A stretch of DNA of 64,000 bases from Prostheceraeus crozeri (GCA_907163375.1 CAJQUW010006804.1:558001-622000); one strand, 5' to 3'; numbered from the stretch's first letter, positions 48,115 through 60,495 are shown. Notes: generated by a model not told the origin, from the sequence alone. Numbers and translations are program-made.

Positions 48115-48640
48115 TAGTAAAAAGTACTGAGCCAAGAGTCATAATTTTTGACGTAGAATGTCTTCAAGTCATTTCCTATCATGTTCATGCACCCCTGTCT
48201 ATGAAGCTAAATACATTCAGATTTGACAAGCCTCCTGATACCGGTAAACACGAGCATTTTGAGCAATTTATTCCACATTAAACAACATTCTCGCATAAAT
48301 TGCGGATCAAAAAGCATGATGATAACACATGCACATCATAGGAAATGACCTGAAGACATTCCACGTCAAAAATTGTGGTTCTAGACTCAGTATTTTTAAT
48401 TAAATAAAAAATAAAACAAATTTACTGAAACACAGAATATTTCATTTTAATCAAGATCTGCAATCTGCATCCCATTGGATTTACAAGTGTTTTTCGGTGA
48501 TCCTGTCTACCAAGAAGAGGAACCAGGTAGAACTCGGCAGACTCAGATTTATAGTAGGCATGGGGGTACATCTTTCTATGAAAGTACCATTTTCGGCCTC
48601 GTTCTCTGTAGAAACTCGCACATCGATTTCCCGGAGTTGA
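48115..48640. mobile_element. Fold-back MITE family, copy C (one end lost)
   Basis: The inner inverted pair is clear: TACTGAGCCAAGAGTCATAA at about 48125 and its counterpart around 48350-48395 (ATTGTGGTTCTAGACTCAGTA), each continuing into a GTCTTCA(A/G)GTCATTTCCTAT block. Between them lies ATTCAGATTTGACAAGCCTC, as in copies A and B. To the right follow CTGCAATCTGCATCCCA, shared with copy A, and AGAACTCGGCAGACTCAG and TTTTCGGCCTCGTTCTCTG, shared with both. The right terminus is degraded (CCCGGAGTTGA instead of CCGGACTA) and the left outer arm is absent. An 84-codon minus frame (48422-48676) across it is not a gene. Confidence 0.7.
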
Positions 48641-49182
48641 CTCACCCCCCTCCTTAACGTCCAAAGTATACGCCACCGAATCATGTAAAATTCACGCTGA
48701 CGCATTTTAGGAGTGTGAACTTTCTAATGATGGTATCCCGTTGATCTAACTCCCTAATCCTCGTACTATAAACAGCAATTCAAAATTTAAAATACCCAAT
48801 TTTACCAAATATTTGAAATTTTTGAATTTTTTACCAAATTCTGGCTATTGATGATGGCGATTTACGTTGCAAAGCTGGTTGAATGTAGTGAGAAGTTGCT
48901 TATGAGTACAAAACGAGATTTATTCGAGCAATACAAGTAAAATATACGTACTACATGAAATATGGAAGAATTTCTCCTAAAAGTAGTCACGTCAATGCTA
49001 CTGTGAAATGGCAATCTTAGGATTACAAAGAAGAAGGACGACTTGCAAATACCTAAAAATTTCAAATGATCCTAGAAAGAGACACTGAAATTACCAGTAA
49101 GTACTTTAATAAATGGTATTTTCACAACATGAGAATGTCCAATACTCTACTCTATGTTTATGGTGTGATAGATCATAATGAT
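48641..49182. other. AT-rich stretch, no supported gene
   Basis: Contains repeated TTTACCAAAT / AAATTT words near 48790-48840 and nothing recognised otherwise. Confidence 0.3.
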
Positions 49183-49190
49183 TCGTAGAC

Positions 49191-49945
49191 CAGGGATGCG
49201 GAGTCCTATCATTTTTATAGGACTCCGGGGGTTGATAGGACTTCGGCTTTTAATAGGACTCCGACTCCGAGAGGCAAGTATATAAAGCCTAGTTTTTTAA
49301 AAATTGACTGGTAACCTATAATTGATCATTATAAGCTTACCTGAACTTATTTTTAGTGATCATTGCTGTATCAATTATCAATCATTTTCGATGATTCGAT
49401 CAAATGTCTTTTTCAGGGATGCTTGCGCGACTCTCCTCCTCCCTTGTTTGTGTGTGTGTGCGGTTTGTTTTTCTTCTCTCTTCTACTCAGGAGAATCTCC
49501 TCATCCAAAAAAAAAAAAAAATTAAATAATTTTCGATTTTAATATGCGGTGAGAGCGCCATCACACACGATTAACGTGAGGAGTGAGGGTTCTAATGTCA
49601 AACAAACTAGTGTTTGTATTTTTTTTTCTGATTAGCTTTTAAGCGCGCGTAGGCTCGAGGCTAGAAAGGCTTGTCTTCTCTATTAAATCAACGAGTGAAA
49701 AGTCAATCCTTTTTTACTATCACAGTTCATTCCCTCAACTATTACAAGCTTTGCATGCACTGCTGTCTCTGTACTTTTGTTTGACGGAGAAAGTTAACAT
49801 CAAGACAGTGACAGGCATGCACGAGGATAAATAATTTGTTTGTATTATATTTCTGGTCTAGTTATAGGCCGGAGTCCTGTCATTTGATAGGTCTCCGACT
49901 CCAGCAAAAATGATAGGACTCCGTGACTCCGACTCCGCATCCCTG
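49191..49945. mobile_element. hAT-like non-autonomous element (GGAGTC-rich ends)
   Basis: The left end CAGGGATGCGGAGTC is repeated exactly as the reverse complement of the right end. Flanking 8-mers TCGTAGAC (49183-49190) and CCATAGAC (49946-49953) agree at six of eight positions, fitting an aged hAT target duplication. Both subterminal regions are filled with GGAGTC/GACTCC and ATAGGACTCC words, likely transposase-binding repeats. The 755-bp interior has a TG/CT-rich piece and an A-run (about 49507-49520), with no transposase. Confidence 0.8.
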
Positions 49946-49953
49946 CCATAGAC

Positions 49954-51340
49954 TCATATCAATCAAATTCTGAACTCATATTGAAACCGGATTCGCTTCG
50001 TTGAAATGTATCACAGAAAATGCTTGCGAAGAGGCAATATCAGGTCCTACAAAAAAAGTACTTCTGGGTAATATATTTGAGACCCTCTAGTGCGCCACAT
50101 TCAACGATTTTCGGTGGAAATACGCCATTACTTGAAAATGCGCTAAAACTACACACGAAAACTGCGAGAGGGGAGCCGAATCGACTCCCCAGGTTTGGAT
50201 ATGATCGAAGGTAGATTGACATGGCTTTCTTATGTTGCTACTAAGTTATCAAGTTTTAGATAAGACTTATTTATTGATTTCTGCATTTTTTTAAAGCTTC
50301 AGAAGTTCATATAGGTAGGACATTTGATAACATTTTGGTTCAATGAATTAAAAGGATTTCTTCTAAATGGATCTTAAAAGGCTACGATGCGCATTTTCTT
50401 GCACAAACATGATTATTCTTATCACTTTGAGTTGATTTATAGGCATTCGGCTATTTCATACGGGTCGTGTAAAAACTTTGATTAAAAAGGAAGGGTCATG
50501 AATTGTTCATCAAGCAAAAACTTGGCCAAAGCACATTAAGCGTTGAGATTTCAGATGATGATTTTGAACAAAAAGAATTCAATCATAAATTTCTATGCCA
50601 TCAGAGCGCTGATTTTCTGAGTTCACTGACTCTGAACTTTCATTTTCAAACCTGAAATATAGTTCCCTACAAAACTCCTAAACTATACCATTGCCTTGTG
50701 CTGTTTAGAAAACAGTTCGTAGGTTTTGCTTACCGAAATATGGCCAATAAATTCATCTCTATTATCGTCAGACATTGGAATTCGTAAAAGCATCCAGCAA
50801 CGAACAAACAATGGAAAACTTCGCCTCCATTGCTCGATGATTGCTACATTTTTACTTGCAATCACGATATTGCAACAATCAGACGGAACCCACCTTTTCG
50901 GTCGGAGCTTCAAAGGAATGCGTTTCAATGCGTTCCGGAAAACCGAAACAAAACGTGGATAAAAACAGCAAATTGTTTCTGAAGAGCATCTAAACATGAA
51001 TCCTTGAGCCTGAATATTGTTTATGACGAGCCATGCCGGTTGTGAGTATTGATTGCAGTAACACTGCACTAAATCATTCATGGCAGCCATCAGTCGGAGG
51101 AAACAAAGGCAATAATAAGTCGAATATAACCTATATCAATGTTCGACAGCGTGCTAAAATTATCACGTGTTTCAGTCCTAGGATTGTTATCCTTCTTTAC
51201 TATCTTATTATAGAGGGAATATGAAATATGCACAACATGCTATCATAGCGGCAACAAGTGTAGTTTAAATCATAATCATGTCTGAATGTGACAGGAAAAT
51301 CGGAACTCTGCTAATCTGTCTAGAGGACGGAACATTTTCG
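49954..51340. other. No supported gene; 135-codon minus frame at 50683-51090
   Basis: The minus-strand frame at 50683-51090 (135 codons) is among the longest outside transposons, but I recognise no domain. On the plus strand of the same DNA, MIATFLLAITILQQSDG looks like a signal peptide followed by a short basic peptide to a stop at 50962. Both cannot be judged without transcripts; either may be chance. Confidence 0.25.
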
Positions 51341-51344
51341 ACGA

Positions 51345-51540
51345 TGATGGTTTGACGTCACTACTCCCCCATATTGGAGGTTCGACGTTGCTGACATGGT
51401 CCGACTTTTAACTGGAGCGCTGTGATCTTTTAGCCCGGATACCCTTCCTGACGACTTCCAGTGACACTCTCGGGGCTCGACCTCTAGACCGAAGGATCGC
51501 TAAGCCAAGCACTCAACCACTGTGCCACGGAGACCACCCT
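51345..51540 (-). repeat. tRNA-derived SINE (minus orientation)
   Basis: On the minus strand, A-box-like GTGGCACAGTGGTTGAG (complement of 51512-51528) and B-box-like GGTCGAGCCCC (complement of 51472-51482) have tRNA-like spacing. Downstream comes GGAAGGGTATCCGGGCTAAA, a GGAAGGGCATCCGG-type block that I know from several invertebrate SINE bodies, and then AATATGGGGGAGTAGTGACG. The head does not fold as a functional tRNA. Confidence 0.75.
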
Positions 51541-54500
51541 AGATTTTCGACAATCCTATCAATATTTACTTGTACGTAAATGTCGACCAACATTCAACAG
51601 CATTTCACCCATTTGCTATTCATCATCGCATCCATGAATTATACCAAGAACTAAAATGATAGCCTACGTTGCTTTTTATGAATGTAAGTCCTGAATATCC
51701 CATTGAAAACAACAGAATGTACTCGATAAACTGGCTAACAAATTATGTGATTGTTTTATGACAGGGCCACCATGTCAATGCCTCACATGTTTTTAGAAAG
51801 ATAACTCCTCTATGGACAACTCATTGAAAATGATTATCAATTGCAGCAAATAATAAGATAACCGACCAATCAATAAAAAATCACAAAATCACCAATAGAA
51901 TCTTCTACGCATGCACGAATACACCCTGCGTCAGAATCATTTACCATGCCTTTTGAAGACCAATCATGAAAATATGGAAACGAGATTAATGACTCTGTGG
52001 CCACGCAACAACATTTTATAATAATTTTCTTTTAAGCAATCTGAGGCATTTGTTGACGATAAATGCTTCAATTATATTCAAGCAAGTGAAACACAGGTGA
52101 CATTTGCGCTGCTAAAATTATGGGTTATGCGGCTTTTATATCAGAAATTATCTAAAGATAAAGACAACAAAGTGCTGAACTAGACCCGCTTTCAGAGTCC
52201 AGGCTGATATCATTATTGCTATCTACTGTGGTGGTGGTGTCAATAAACCCTTCCCCGCTATTGGGATGGGGTCCAGGGGCCGTCAGGCGTTGGACTATCT
52301 GCTGTCCTCTTAGACTTCGATAACATATAATTTACAACCTATGCGGTTCCAGTTAATGCTCCACGTTATTAGCAGCGACGACGCGTGAGAATTTTACAGG
52401 GGAGGACTGCATAATTTTCGTTTTAGATACTGCAGGTCTATTTTACATATATCAGCGCACTATAGTTACAATTGGTTTTTATTTTATGCATTAGTTATTT
52501 ATTAGTTAGGACTACCTTCATTATTGCAATGAACAATAGCCTACTTCCATTGCTATCGGTCAATAATTAGCGACAACAAAAGATTTTCATGTTTTACCAG
52601 GAGACTTTTTTTAAAAGAAAGTGAAATCTGTGTGACGAAACATTCGATTTGAAATCAATGACAAGATCATTTAATTCTTACGTATGTCACACGTCCAATA
52701 GCGATTATAACTAATTGAGGTGTCTCATTGTCGTACAATTGCACAAAGTCTTACATCGCATTAAGGTGCATGGTGAAACAGAGATTAACTTCAGTCCCGC
52801 ATAATTTCATTTTCACAATGTCGTTGCAACAAAGAAGTTTTGCTAGATCTTTATGACCATGGTCTGAGCCAAAATCTCAATGTTGCTTTAAACCTACCTC
52901 AGACAAGAGACTGGTTCGAGACCCTAAGGATCACACCACATATGTCTCAACCTACTTCAATTAAATAGAGATATTATTTTCTCCTCTATTCAACCAAGTT
53001 CAACGTGTCCACACTTCGAAAAAAGATTAACGCAATTGTATTCGTTTTTTTCATCGATAGCAGTTGAAGAGGATCAAACACAATAAAATACTCTCATCGT
53101 GGTGACGTGATCATCTTACTATTTCTTGTCTCAAACATACAAGGAAATCGGATGGCTTATTCACTCGTTAAATTTGTTCTTATAAGTTGGCTATTAGCAT
53201 TACATGCATTTTGTGGATGCAAGCCACAGAAATCGGATGGGTTGTTCATATTCGAACTCTGTGATGCAAACTTGTTAACAGAGCTCCAGCATTTTTGCTT
53301 AATTATTTTTCGGAATTCTAACCAAATTTCACTTAATATCCCTGCAACATTTTTTATTTTAACTTAAGAGTTTGAATTGGGTAATTCTCTTTCGTATAAG
53401 CACATACATGCATAGAAATATGAAGAAGTAAAACTTGTACTGCTATTGGAAATAGTATATACAAGATAAAATCTTTTGAAACTGGATTTCATTAAAATGT
53501 ATTCCACAAATGGCAAAACTCTGCAGCTTAGTAGAACTTTTATAGCGAAGGGCGCTCACTTGAAATTTGCTAACACACGATCGCGCTCGCGTCGTTTTTA
53601 TTGTTAAGAGATATCATACTCTTGTGGTATTCCCTTTAAATAATATCATGTAAAATATCATGTTCGTGCGTGTCGTGTTCTTGCTAAAATATCGTGTTCG
53701 CGCTCTCCTCTTGTTAAAAAATATCATGTTCGTGTTTTCTTTCTTAAGATTTTGTGAAGCATTTTCATATTTATAGTGTTGTACTTGTAACTCTCATAAA
53801 AATTAGAGATTGCCTTCATTGAAAATACATATTCTAGGCAAGCAAAAACCAAACAAAGTTGTCGAACAACTTGAAAACAATGAGTTTTTCTACAATATTC
53901 ATATAGAAATGCTTCACAAAATTCACATGTCAATTCCATATTTTCTATGTTCTACATGAAGCCTTATCCGCAAAAGGGCGTAGTAGATTTCGTCTCTTCT
54001 AGGGGATTCATCTAGAAACCTAAACTTGCAATGTAAAATTGCTTGTGAAATGATTCGTAGAAGTCTTATGATCGTTGATTGATTGCATAACTGGTGCTTT
54101 AATATCATGCTTGGCATCTAAAAACACATCCTACAATAGCGATGCAACGCTGCTTCTCCAGATAATGGACATGCATTGAAAGGATAACCAGCAAGATTCC
54201 TGCGTACATGAATTACGTGTGAGACCAAATTTTGTAGCCTGTATTAAACATTAAAAACAATGAAATCATATAAACGATAGATCAAGTTGCCATGCAAAAG
54301 ATGTGAGGCTGGTAGGATAAAATATAAAACATAAAATATCAGCATTTTGGATTCATAAAATATCAGTTACCATTGTTGTTAGTCACCGAACGAGAATCGT
54401 GTTTTTTCGTGTTCGTGTTGAGATGCATTTACGTCGTGTCGCATTATAGCAAATAATTGATTGACTGCACACCTCTTGCAACTACCACTCACTAAAAAAT

Positions 54501-54600
54501 TTCATGCGTAACAAAATCCTCGAATACATCTAAAAAGATGTCGAAAGAACGATCCTGTTCTTTACTTCTCGTACCTCCCCTCTCGCCACTTCAACACTGT
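51541..54600. other. AT-rich stretch; CGTGTTCGTG repeats near 53.6-53.74 kb
   Basis: ATATCATGTTCGTG/ATATCGTGTTCGCG words recur between about 53570 and 53740, and GTGTTTTTTCGTGTTCGTGTT reappears near 54400. These may be subterminal repeats of an undefined transposon. A frame at 53107-53367 contains MAYSLVKFVLISWLLALHAF, signal-peptide-like, then nothing recognised. Confidence 0.35.
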
Positions 54601-54626
54601 GATAACTAACACCAAATCCCAAAAAC

Positions 54627-54926
54627 TCACTTATCAGCCAATTCGCCAAGATTGAAGAAGATTATGGTGACTGAACCATCGACGTGTTGCGATGAAAATG
54701 AAGCGAGCAGGATGCTGGGACTCAACACAAGATGAGAAAGAAATAACATTCGCTTATAGCATGCCAGTGAAGAATGGGCAGGCTTGCTTTTATTCACAAA
54801 TCTTTTGTTTCGTTTGAAAAGTGGTTTAATTAGTCTAGAGTATCCCCGATCGTAGAGATGACGACTTTCTATCCCGCTCGCCGATATTTCCATTGAAACC
54901 AGATGAATACAGTTGAAATTTTTCAT
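54627..54926 (-). other. Possible first coding exon (weak)
   Basis: This 99-codon minus-strand frame ends at a strong splice-donor match (GATAA|GTGAGT, complement near 54620-54630). Its inner methionine starts MLFLSHLVLSPSILLASFSS, a good signal-peptide shape, followed by QHVDGSVTIIFFNLGELADK up to the donor. I cannot name a family, and there is no visible second exon. A chance frame is equally possible. Confidence 0.3.
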
Positions 54927-56340
54927 CCTTCCTTAACAAAAGACATAAAGTCAGCTACCTGGAGACTTGGCTGGATCGCATTCATAAGTCTCAACCAAAT
55001 CACTTCCCTTTGCGAACAAATGAAAATTAATGAATATTCGTTTCACGCCATCCCTCGAATCTGATTCCACGCAACTCTTTCTCTCTATGCTTCCTTTTTC
55101 AAGCACAACATCTCAATCGTGCCACGAGCTCGACAATAACCTCGACTTGACTCAATGGAGTACTATTAATGCCAACGGGTTTGTTTCGTGTCACTAGGGA
55201 CGATGGAGTCGATTTACAACGTGTGGACAAGTCTCTTGTGATTGAAAACAATTGTTGATTTGACGTGTGGAGAGATTTGTAATACTGATTAACAATCACT
55301 AAAAATTAAAGACAATTCAATAAAAATTCAGCCATGGAAATGAAAATAAAATTGAGATTAATTGTCAAAGTTCTCCTTACTTGACGTGTAAATTCTCTTT
55401 TGAAAATGTCAATTCTGAGATTCCAGGTTCCACTCAATCTGTTAGGCTAGAAACTTGGTTTTGTTTTGCTGCATTGTTTGACTTTGTTTTGTCTAGAACT
55501 TTTCATCACAAAGTTTACAGACTAAAATCAGGCCCCTTCTGTGAATCAAAAAGATATGTTTCATTGTGTTGTATGGACAACAACACTCATTTCAATCTCA
55601 CAGAAATTGAATGTAATTGCTAAAAACTATGTAACCAAAGAAACAATGAAAAGAGAAAAATGTTGAGTGCGCGGATGTGTGTGATTGTGAGGCATGAGTG
55701 TTTATGTGTGTGTAGGAGAGAGAGAGAATCAGTGATTCAGTAGGCCTGTAAGCAAGAGAGAGGAAAGAGATTGAATGAATGCGTGAAAGAGAGATAGAAT
55801 GTGTGAGAGAGTCTTCTTGTGTACGTGTACATAGGGCTAAAAACATGTTTTTAGACTTTTATAATAATTACATGAGATTGGAAATTTTCTTACGCAAACT
55901 TTTCTTTTTTTAAGCTTGACAAAAATTAAGCAGTCAGCCTTTTAGTGACGAATCAACCCTATGATGTGAGGCCGACCGGACTAATCGTTATGAACCGAAA
56001 CTATAGTGATAAATAATTCGCTGAAACTGCGAATATATTGTTTGGTTCATTTCAATACAGCTATGGCTTTAAGTCAATCGCTGAGGTTTAAAAACGAAGG
56101 AAATTTAATCGCTACAAGTTTACTGTCGCTTACACAAGTATTTTACTATTGTTACATATTTCCTTCGTATTCTATCGTCCATTCGATTTTGGACATTTAG
56201 TAAAAGCAACGAACAAAGCAGCTGCTGTCTGAGAAAAAGTTTTTGTTGTTGAATATCAATCTGGCTTGATTAAGACTAGATACATGTATAAGAGAGTCAT
56301 GAGCAGGTGTTTAGTATTCATAATGCTAAAATGAGATTTT
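54927..56340. other. Intergenic; GA/GT simple-sequence patch at about 55675-55815
   Basis: The patch has GTGTGTG and GAGAGAGAGA words, so the 82-codon minus frame 55598-55846 is translated low complexity. No gene recognised in the stretch. Confidence 0.4.
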
Positions 56341-56344
56341 CAGG

Positions 56345-56470
56345 TGATGCTCCCAGGTAAAATAATAAACGAATTATATAATGTATTGCCGACGTTTTGG
56401 ACGTTCGTCCTTTGTCAAGTCAGAAAATTACAAAATATGGACAGCGAACACGAACAGAATAAACTTATAT
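56345..56470 (-). repeat. Penelope-like 3' end with decayed hammerhead-like core
   Basis: On the minus strand, TTGACAA (56418-56412), then the hairpin GGACGAACGTCC, then AAAACGTC match the layout of a hammerhead ribozyme core (CUGANGA, stem II, GAAAC, GUC) with two changes in the first box and one in the second. Read as protein, the same DNA gives LTKDERPKRRQ, a string I associate with Penelope-like C-termini. Penelope-like terminal repeats are known to carry hammerhead motifs. No nuclease or polymerase remains nearby. With the core residues changed, self-cleavage is unlikely. Confidence 0.4.
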
Positions 56471-56479
56471 ACAATTTTA

Positions 56480-58050
56480 TAATACACAGTGGACACATCT
56501 ATTAGAAATCCATCATTTCTATCTTTCTATAAACCTAAACTTTGGGCCTCTTCGTGGCTGCTAATGGTAAAATGCTAATTTATTTCGTGATGAATTTCGC
56601 GGCCATGCATTTACAGAGCATGCTTGCTTATATGAGTATATTGCATCAAAAAGTAGAGGAAATTTTCGAAGCAGGTCATGACAATATTTATATATAGATC
56701 TATAGGCCTATATGTACAGATAATGCTGAAGTCAAGTCACCAAGCTACCGTGCAAAATCCTGTCAATTCCGAATCACGCACATTACGAGGCAGAATCGAA
56801 TAAGTTCAAGATATTAGAAATCCAAACCGCTGCTTATTCATTTTAACTTCAACTTTACTTCCTTTATAATTTTGATATGCATACATTATAGCTTATTGAA
56901 TTTGCAAATACAATGTAACATTGATTATGCATAATGTGTGGCAGTGTCTTTATCAAGTGCGTTCAGAGTTGAAAATCTGTTTAATTTGTTTACTTATCTA
57001 CCAAGTTCACTGGAGAAACTTTAGTCGCACGACGGCACGCAAGTCTCGTGTGAAGGTTAGTGGAGGGTTTGGTACACGAGTTTTTAAACAGTGTCATGGT
57101 GGTCATAGTACATGCTTTCCTAGTTTCTGGAACTTCCCATTTGTGACTTCTATGTTTTCTCATTGAACGAAGAAGACAATATGGCAGTCTTTTAATATGA
57201 GCATACATGTGTAGCTCTGCATATCAGCTTCGCATTTTCATCTTCTGTAAGATTAACCAAAAAGTTTCAATTTCATTGAATAAAAAAGCAGCCTTGTACT
57301 GAAAGTAATACAGCAAGTAAAGTAAACTATATTTATTCTCAAGCAGAATGATAGTTTTTTAGTACGTCTTAAAAAAGATACAAAATTTTGCATATATTTG
57401 GTGCTAAACTCTTTTACCAAGCAAATCGCATTAAAAGTGCAAACCAGGATTGCGAGTTGCGTAAATGACTAGGTAAATTTACACAAAAAAATTACACACT
57501 TCTGCTAACTTCTGCTAGGTAAGAACATAAACAAATCTGCTGCTAACAAATTCTCCAGCAGACAATATCATCAACACGATGGAATTTAGTATAAGTTTTA
57601 TGTAAGAGATCATGTTCAAATTGTGAAAAAATACTGAAGTTGTTATGCATCAGTTTTACTTTTCAATAATTAAATTTTGAGGGGCCACACCGGCTGCTAA
57701 TCGTCCAAGATGTTAAGGGCATCAAAACGAGTCGCAAGCAGTCGTTCATCTTGCTGATAAGCCCAATCAATGAGCCCAATCGCCTCTTTTATATATTCAT
57801 TTTTATTGTTTTATGATCGAGTGAACTTCAATAGATTTCTGCCCGAGTAGACGCAACAATTGATCCTTCTCAGCACTACTGAAAGTTGTATTCTATATGA
57901 CCAAATAATCGGTAGATTTTTTCTTCTTATTATGTTTTTTCTTCGCACGCTGATGTAAATTACATGATATCTACTGCAATTCAAGCTGATAGCAGACATT
58001 GACATGCGGATATTGACTGTAAAGCGTTGGATGTAATACAATGAATCAAA
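56480..58050. other. AT-rich stretch, no supported gene
   Basis: An 81-codon frame at 56921-57166 (+) and others are unrecognised. No terminal repeats or tRNA-like boxes noticed. Confidence 0.3.
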
Positions 58051-58247
58051 GGGGAAAGATGAAAGTCAAAAGTCAAAAATGTTTATTTCCAAGAACATTG
58101 GAAAACAGGAGCATGTGTGCTCACATAATATCCACAAAAAAACATAGTTTGATGGCAGAAAACAGCGTGCGGTCGGTGTTGTTGAAACATATTCTGAACA
58201 GGAAGGAGAGGAGAATTGACGAAAATAAATTTCCAGATTTCTCATAT

Positions 58248-60029
58248 TTATTGATTAGTGATTTCCTTAGTTATCGTTCGCAAGTCGTTTGCTTTTTTGA
58301 GAAACCTCGCGATGGATTTTACCAGTTTCGGAGTTTAAATATTCATCACTTTATTGAATTCTGTTGTATTGCTACAGTTGCATAACAAAGACGCTGTTTC
58401 TTGTCGTAAATTTTGATATAGTGAGCATTCTATCATGAAATGATACAGAGTCTCCACTTTCGAATTATCACATAGCTCACATAAACGCTCTTCATATCGC
58501 AGTCGATTTCCGTAACTGCCAGTTACGAAATCTAATTTGTGATTTTTTGTTCGAAATTTTAATAATATATTGATGTCATTGTATTCAATATCAAAATTCA
58601 GATATGATTTCATAGTATTCTCAAAACCACATAATTCTAAATAATTCAGGCCAGAATGACTATCTTTTGCTGTAGATATCCATTTTTCTCTAACGTAATG
58701 GGTCACTCGATTTTTTGCAATTCTCAAATATTTTCCTTTATCAGCCGTTACCTGTTCGTCCCATAGATTTCGCAGGCTGAGTTTTGTAAGTAACTGCCTT
58801 ATTCGCCAGCACCATGTATATCTACTATCATGACCATCTGAAGTCATATTGAGATATATTGCATCATATACTTCTTTTATCAAACTTCTTTCATTTGTCG
58901 TAATTATTTTTATCCAATAACACATAGCTGCCTTCGAGAAATGAGCATCCATAGGACATATTCCAAATTCACCAATGAGACAATAATTGGGTGTAGTCTG
59001 CTTTAGATGGTAATATCTTTTGTAAAATTGATATTGAATTTGATCTAAACTTTTTAAATTATTAAAGAAACAGAATTCGGCACAGTACTTCATTTTTGAT
59101 AACGTAAGCATCTCAAATGTATTCTTTAAAATATCTCCAACAACTTGTCCAAACTCTTTTAGCTGTTTAGCTGCTAGATAAGAGGCTTGCTTTCCTTTAG
59201 TTGTCAATTGTTCCACATGAATTTTGTTACTTTTTGATATCCACATTCCTAAATACTTATATTTGTCAACTACTTCTATTGATGTCAATTTTTCATCAAG
59301 AACGATGTCAATTCTATCTATTTTAGTAGCTATATTGTGAGTCATGATTTTAGTCTTATCATAATTAATGCTAAGGCCATTATGTGTACAATATTTATAA
59401 AGAAATTTAAATTGACTTTTTAAACCATGCATGCTTTCGCTCATGAGCAATATGTCATCCGCATATATGACTAATGACATTTCCAAATCAAATAGTCTTA
59501 CTGGATCAATCGTGTCTTTGTTATCATTTAAGATATGAATAAAGTCATTTATGTAAATACTGAATAAAGTTGGTAATAGAACATCTCCCTGTGGAATACC
59601 ATTTTCAAGTTTAAAGGATTGTGTTTCTTTGCCGCAATTTAAAATTTTGTATTCTTTATTGATAATGGTGCTTACGATCAATGACAAAATTTTACTTTCG
59701 GGCATCAAACTTTTTAACTTATCAGTCAATCTTTTTTTCGGAATGGAATCAAAAGCCTTCGACAAATCAACGAAACATAGAAATAATGGCTTATTTATGT
59801 TCTTATAAATTTGCATAATTTCCTTGATAATTAGCACGTTATCCAATGCGGAACTTCCCTTTTTAAAACCGGTTTGGTTCTTCTTAATAACGTTATTTTC
59901 CATTAACCAATTGTTGAGTCGCATATTTATAATTCTCGTCAGAATCTTCTCTATGCAGGATGATAGGTTGATATATCGATATGAATTTGGATCAGCTCTA
60001 TTTCCTTTTTGAATATTGGTGTAATCCAA
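58248..60029 (-). pseudogene. LINE reverse transcriptase, nearly intact
   Basis: The longest open frame in the window (564 codons to a TAA at 58335-58337). Motifs in order, with residue numbers from the first codon: FVDLSKAFDSI with catalytic Asp at about 88; NGIPQGDVLLPTLFSIYIND at about 143-162; VIYADDILLM with the YADD pair at about 189-192; NGLSINYDKTKIM; DKYKYLGMWIS; and a C-terminal finger C-x2-C-x9-H-x4-C at about 517-535 (CELC...YHFMIEC). Beyond the stop the frame continues sensibly (TPKLVKSIARFLKKANDLR) to TAA at 58248-58250, so the stop is premature. At the other end a one-base deletion near 60010 separates it from WITPIFKK. It has no true start. The clade is not assigned. Confidence 0.9.
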
Positions 60030-60210
60030 CTACTTCTCCAAGGATTTTATCAGCATTATTCAGCACATAGCTATACAGCGTTTCTAGATTATCAATTGTC
60101 TCGTCTTCACATATCTTTAATGCTTCATAAGTTATTCTGTCAGGGCTACTTGTTTTCTGTGACTTGGATTCTTTGAGAGCATTTACAATTTCAGTTTTGT
60201 AATTCTATTA
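60030..60210 (-). pseudogene. LINE reverse transcriptase N-terminal piece, frameshifted
   Basis: The minus strand gives EIVNALKESKSQKTSSPDRI then TYEALKICEDE, matching the region before motif 1 of LINE polymerases (K-S-x-K-S-x-G-P-D-x-I-x-x-E). It joins the main frame only after one or two frameshifts around 60010-60050. Confidence 0.75.
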
Positions 60211-60495
60211 TTTAGATTATCAGCATTTACTTGGCCTTGTAATATTTTTGGTAGACTGTTGCAAGACAAACATGTACTGCTTGAAGTCATTAGCTACAAT
60301 GTAGGAATAAAAATCTGAAGCCTTTAATACACATTTGCGTTTAGTTTTTTTTAACAGTTTAATTTTCATTTATCAGTTGCCAATATCCTTTATGATCATT
60401 ATTTTTTCTTGCATTTATTTAATTTCATAATTTCTTTATCTTTTCCAGTCTTCTATCCGCTTTCACTTTTTTATTTAAGATTCTTTTACTTTCCA

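Noticed and set aside
4389..48640. CRISPR-like or regularly spaced repeat array
   Set aside because: Repeated blocks are explained by dispersed MITE copies; spacing is irregular and the genome is clearly animal-like.
48422..48705. Overlapping minus-strand genes
   Set aside because: They lie on fold-back MITE copy C and correspond to its shared non-coding blocks.
52230..52320. SINE remnant in the GGATGGGGTCCAGGGG patch
   Set aside because: No A or B box at a plausible spacing.
55598..55846. 82-codon minus-strand gene
   Set aside because: Translation of GA/GT simple sequence; Ser/Leu/His-rich low-complexity product.
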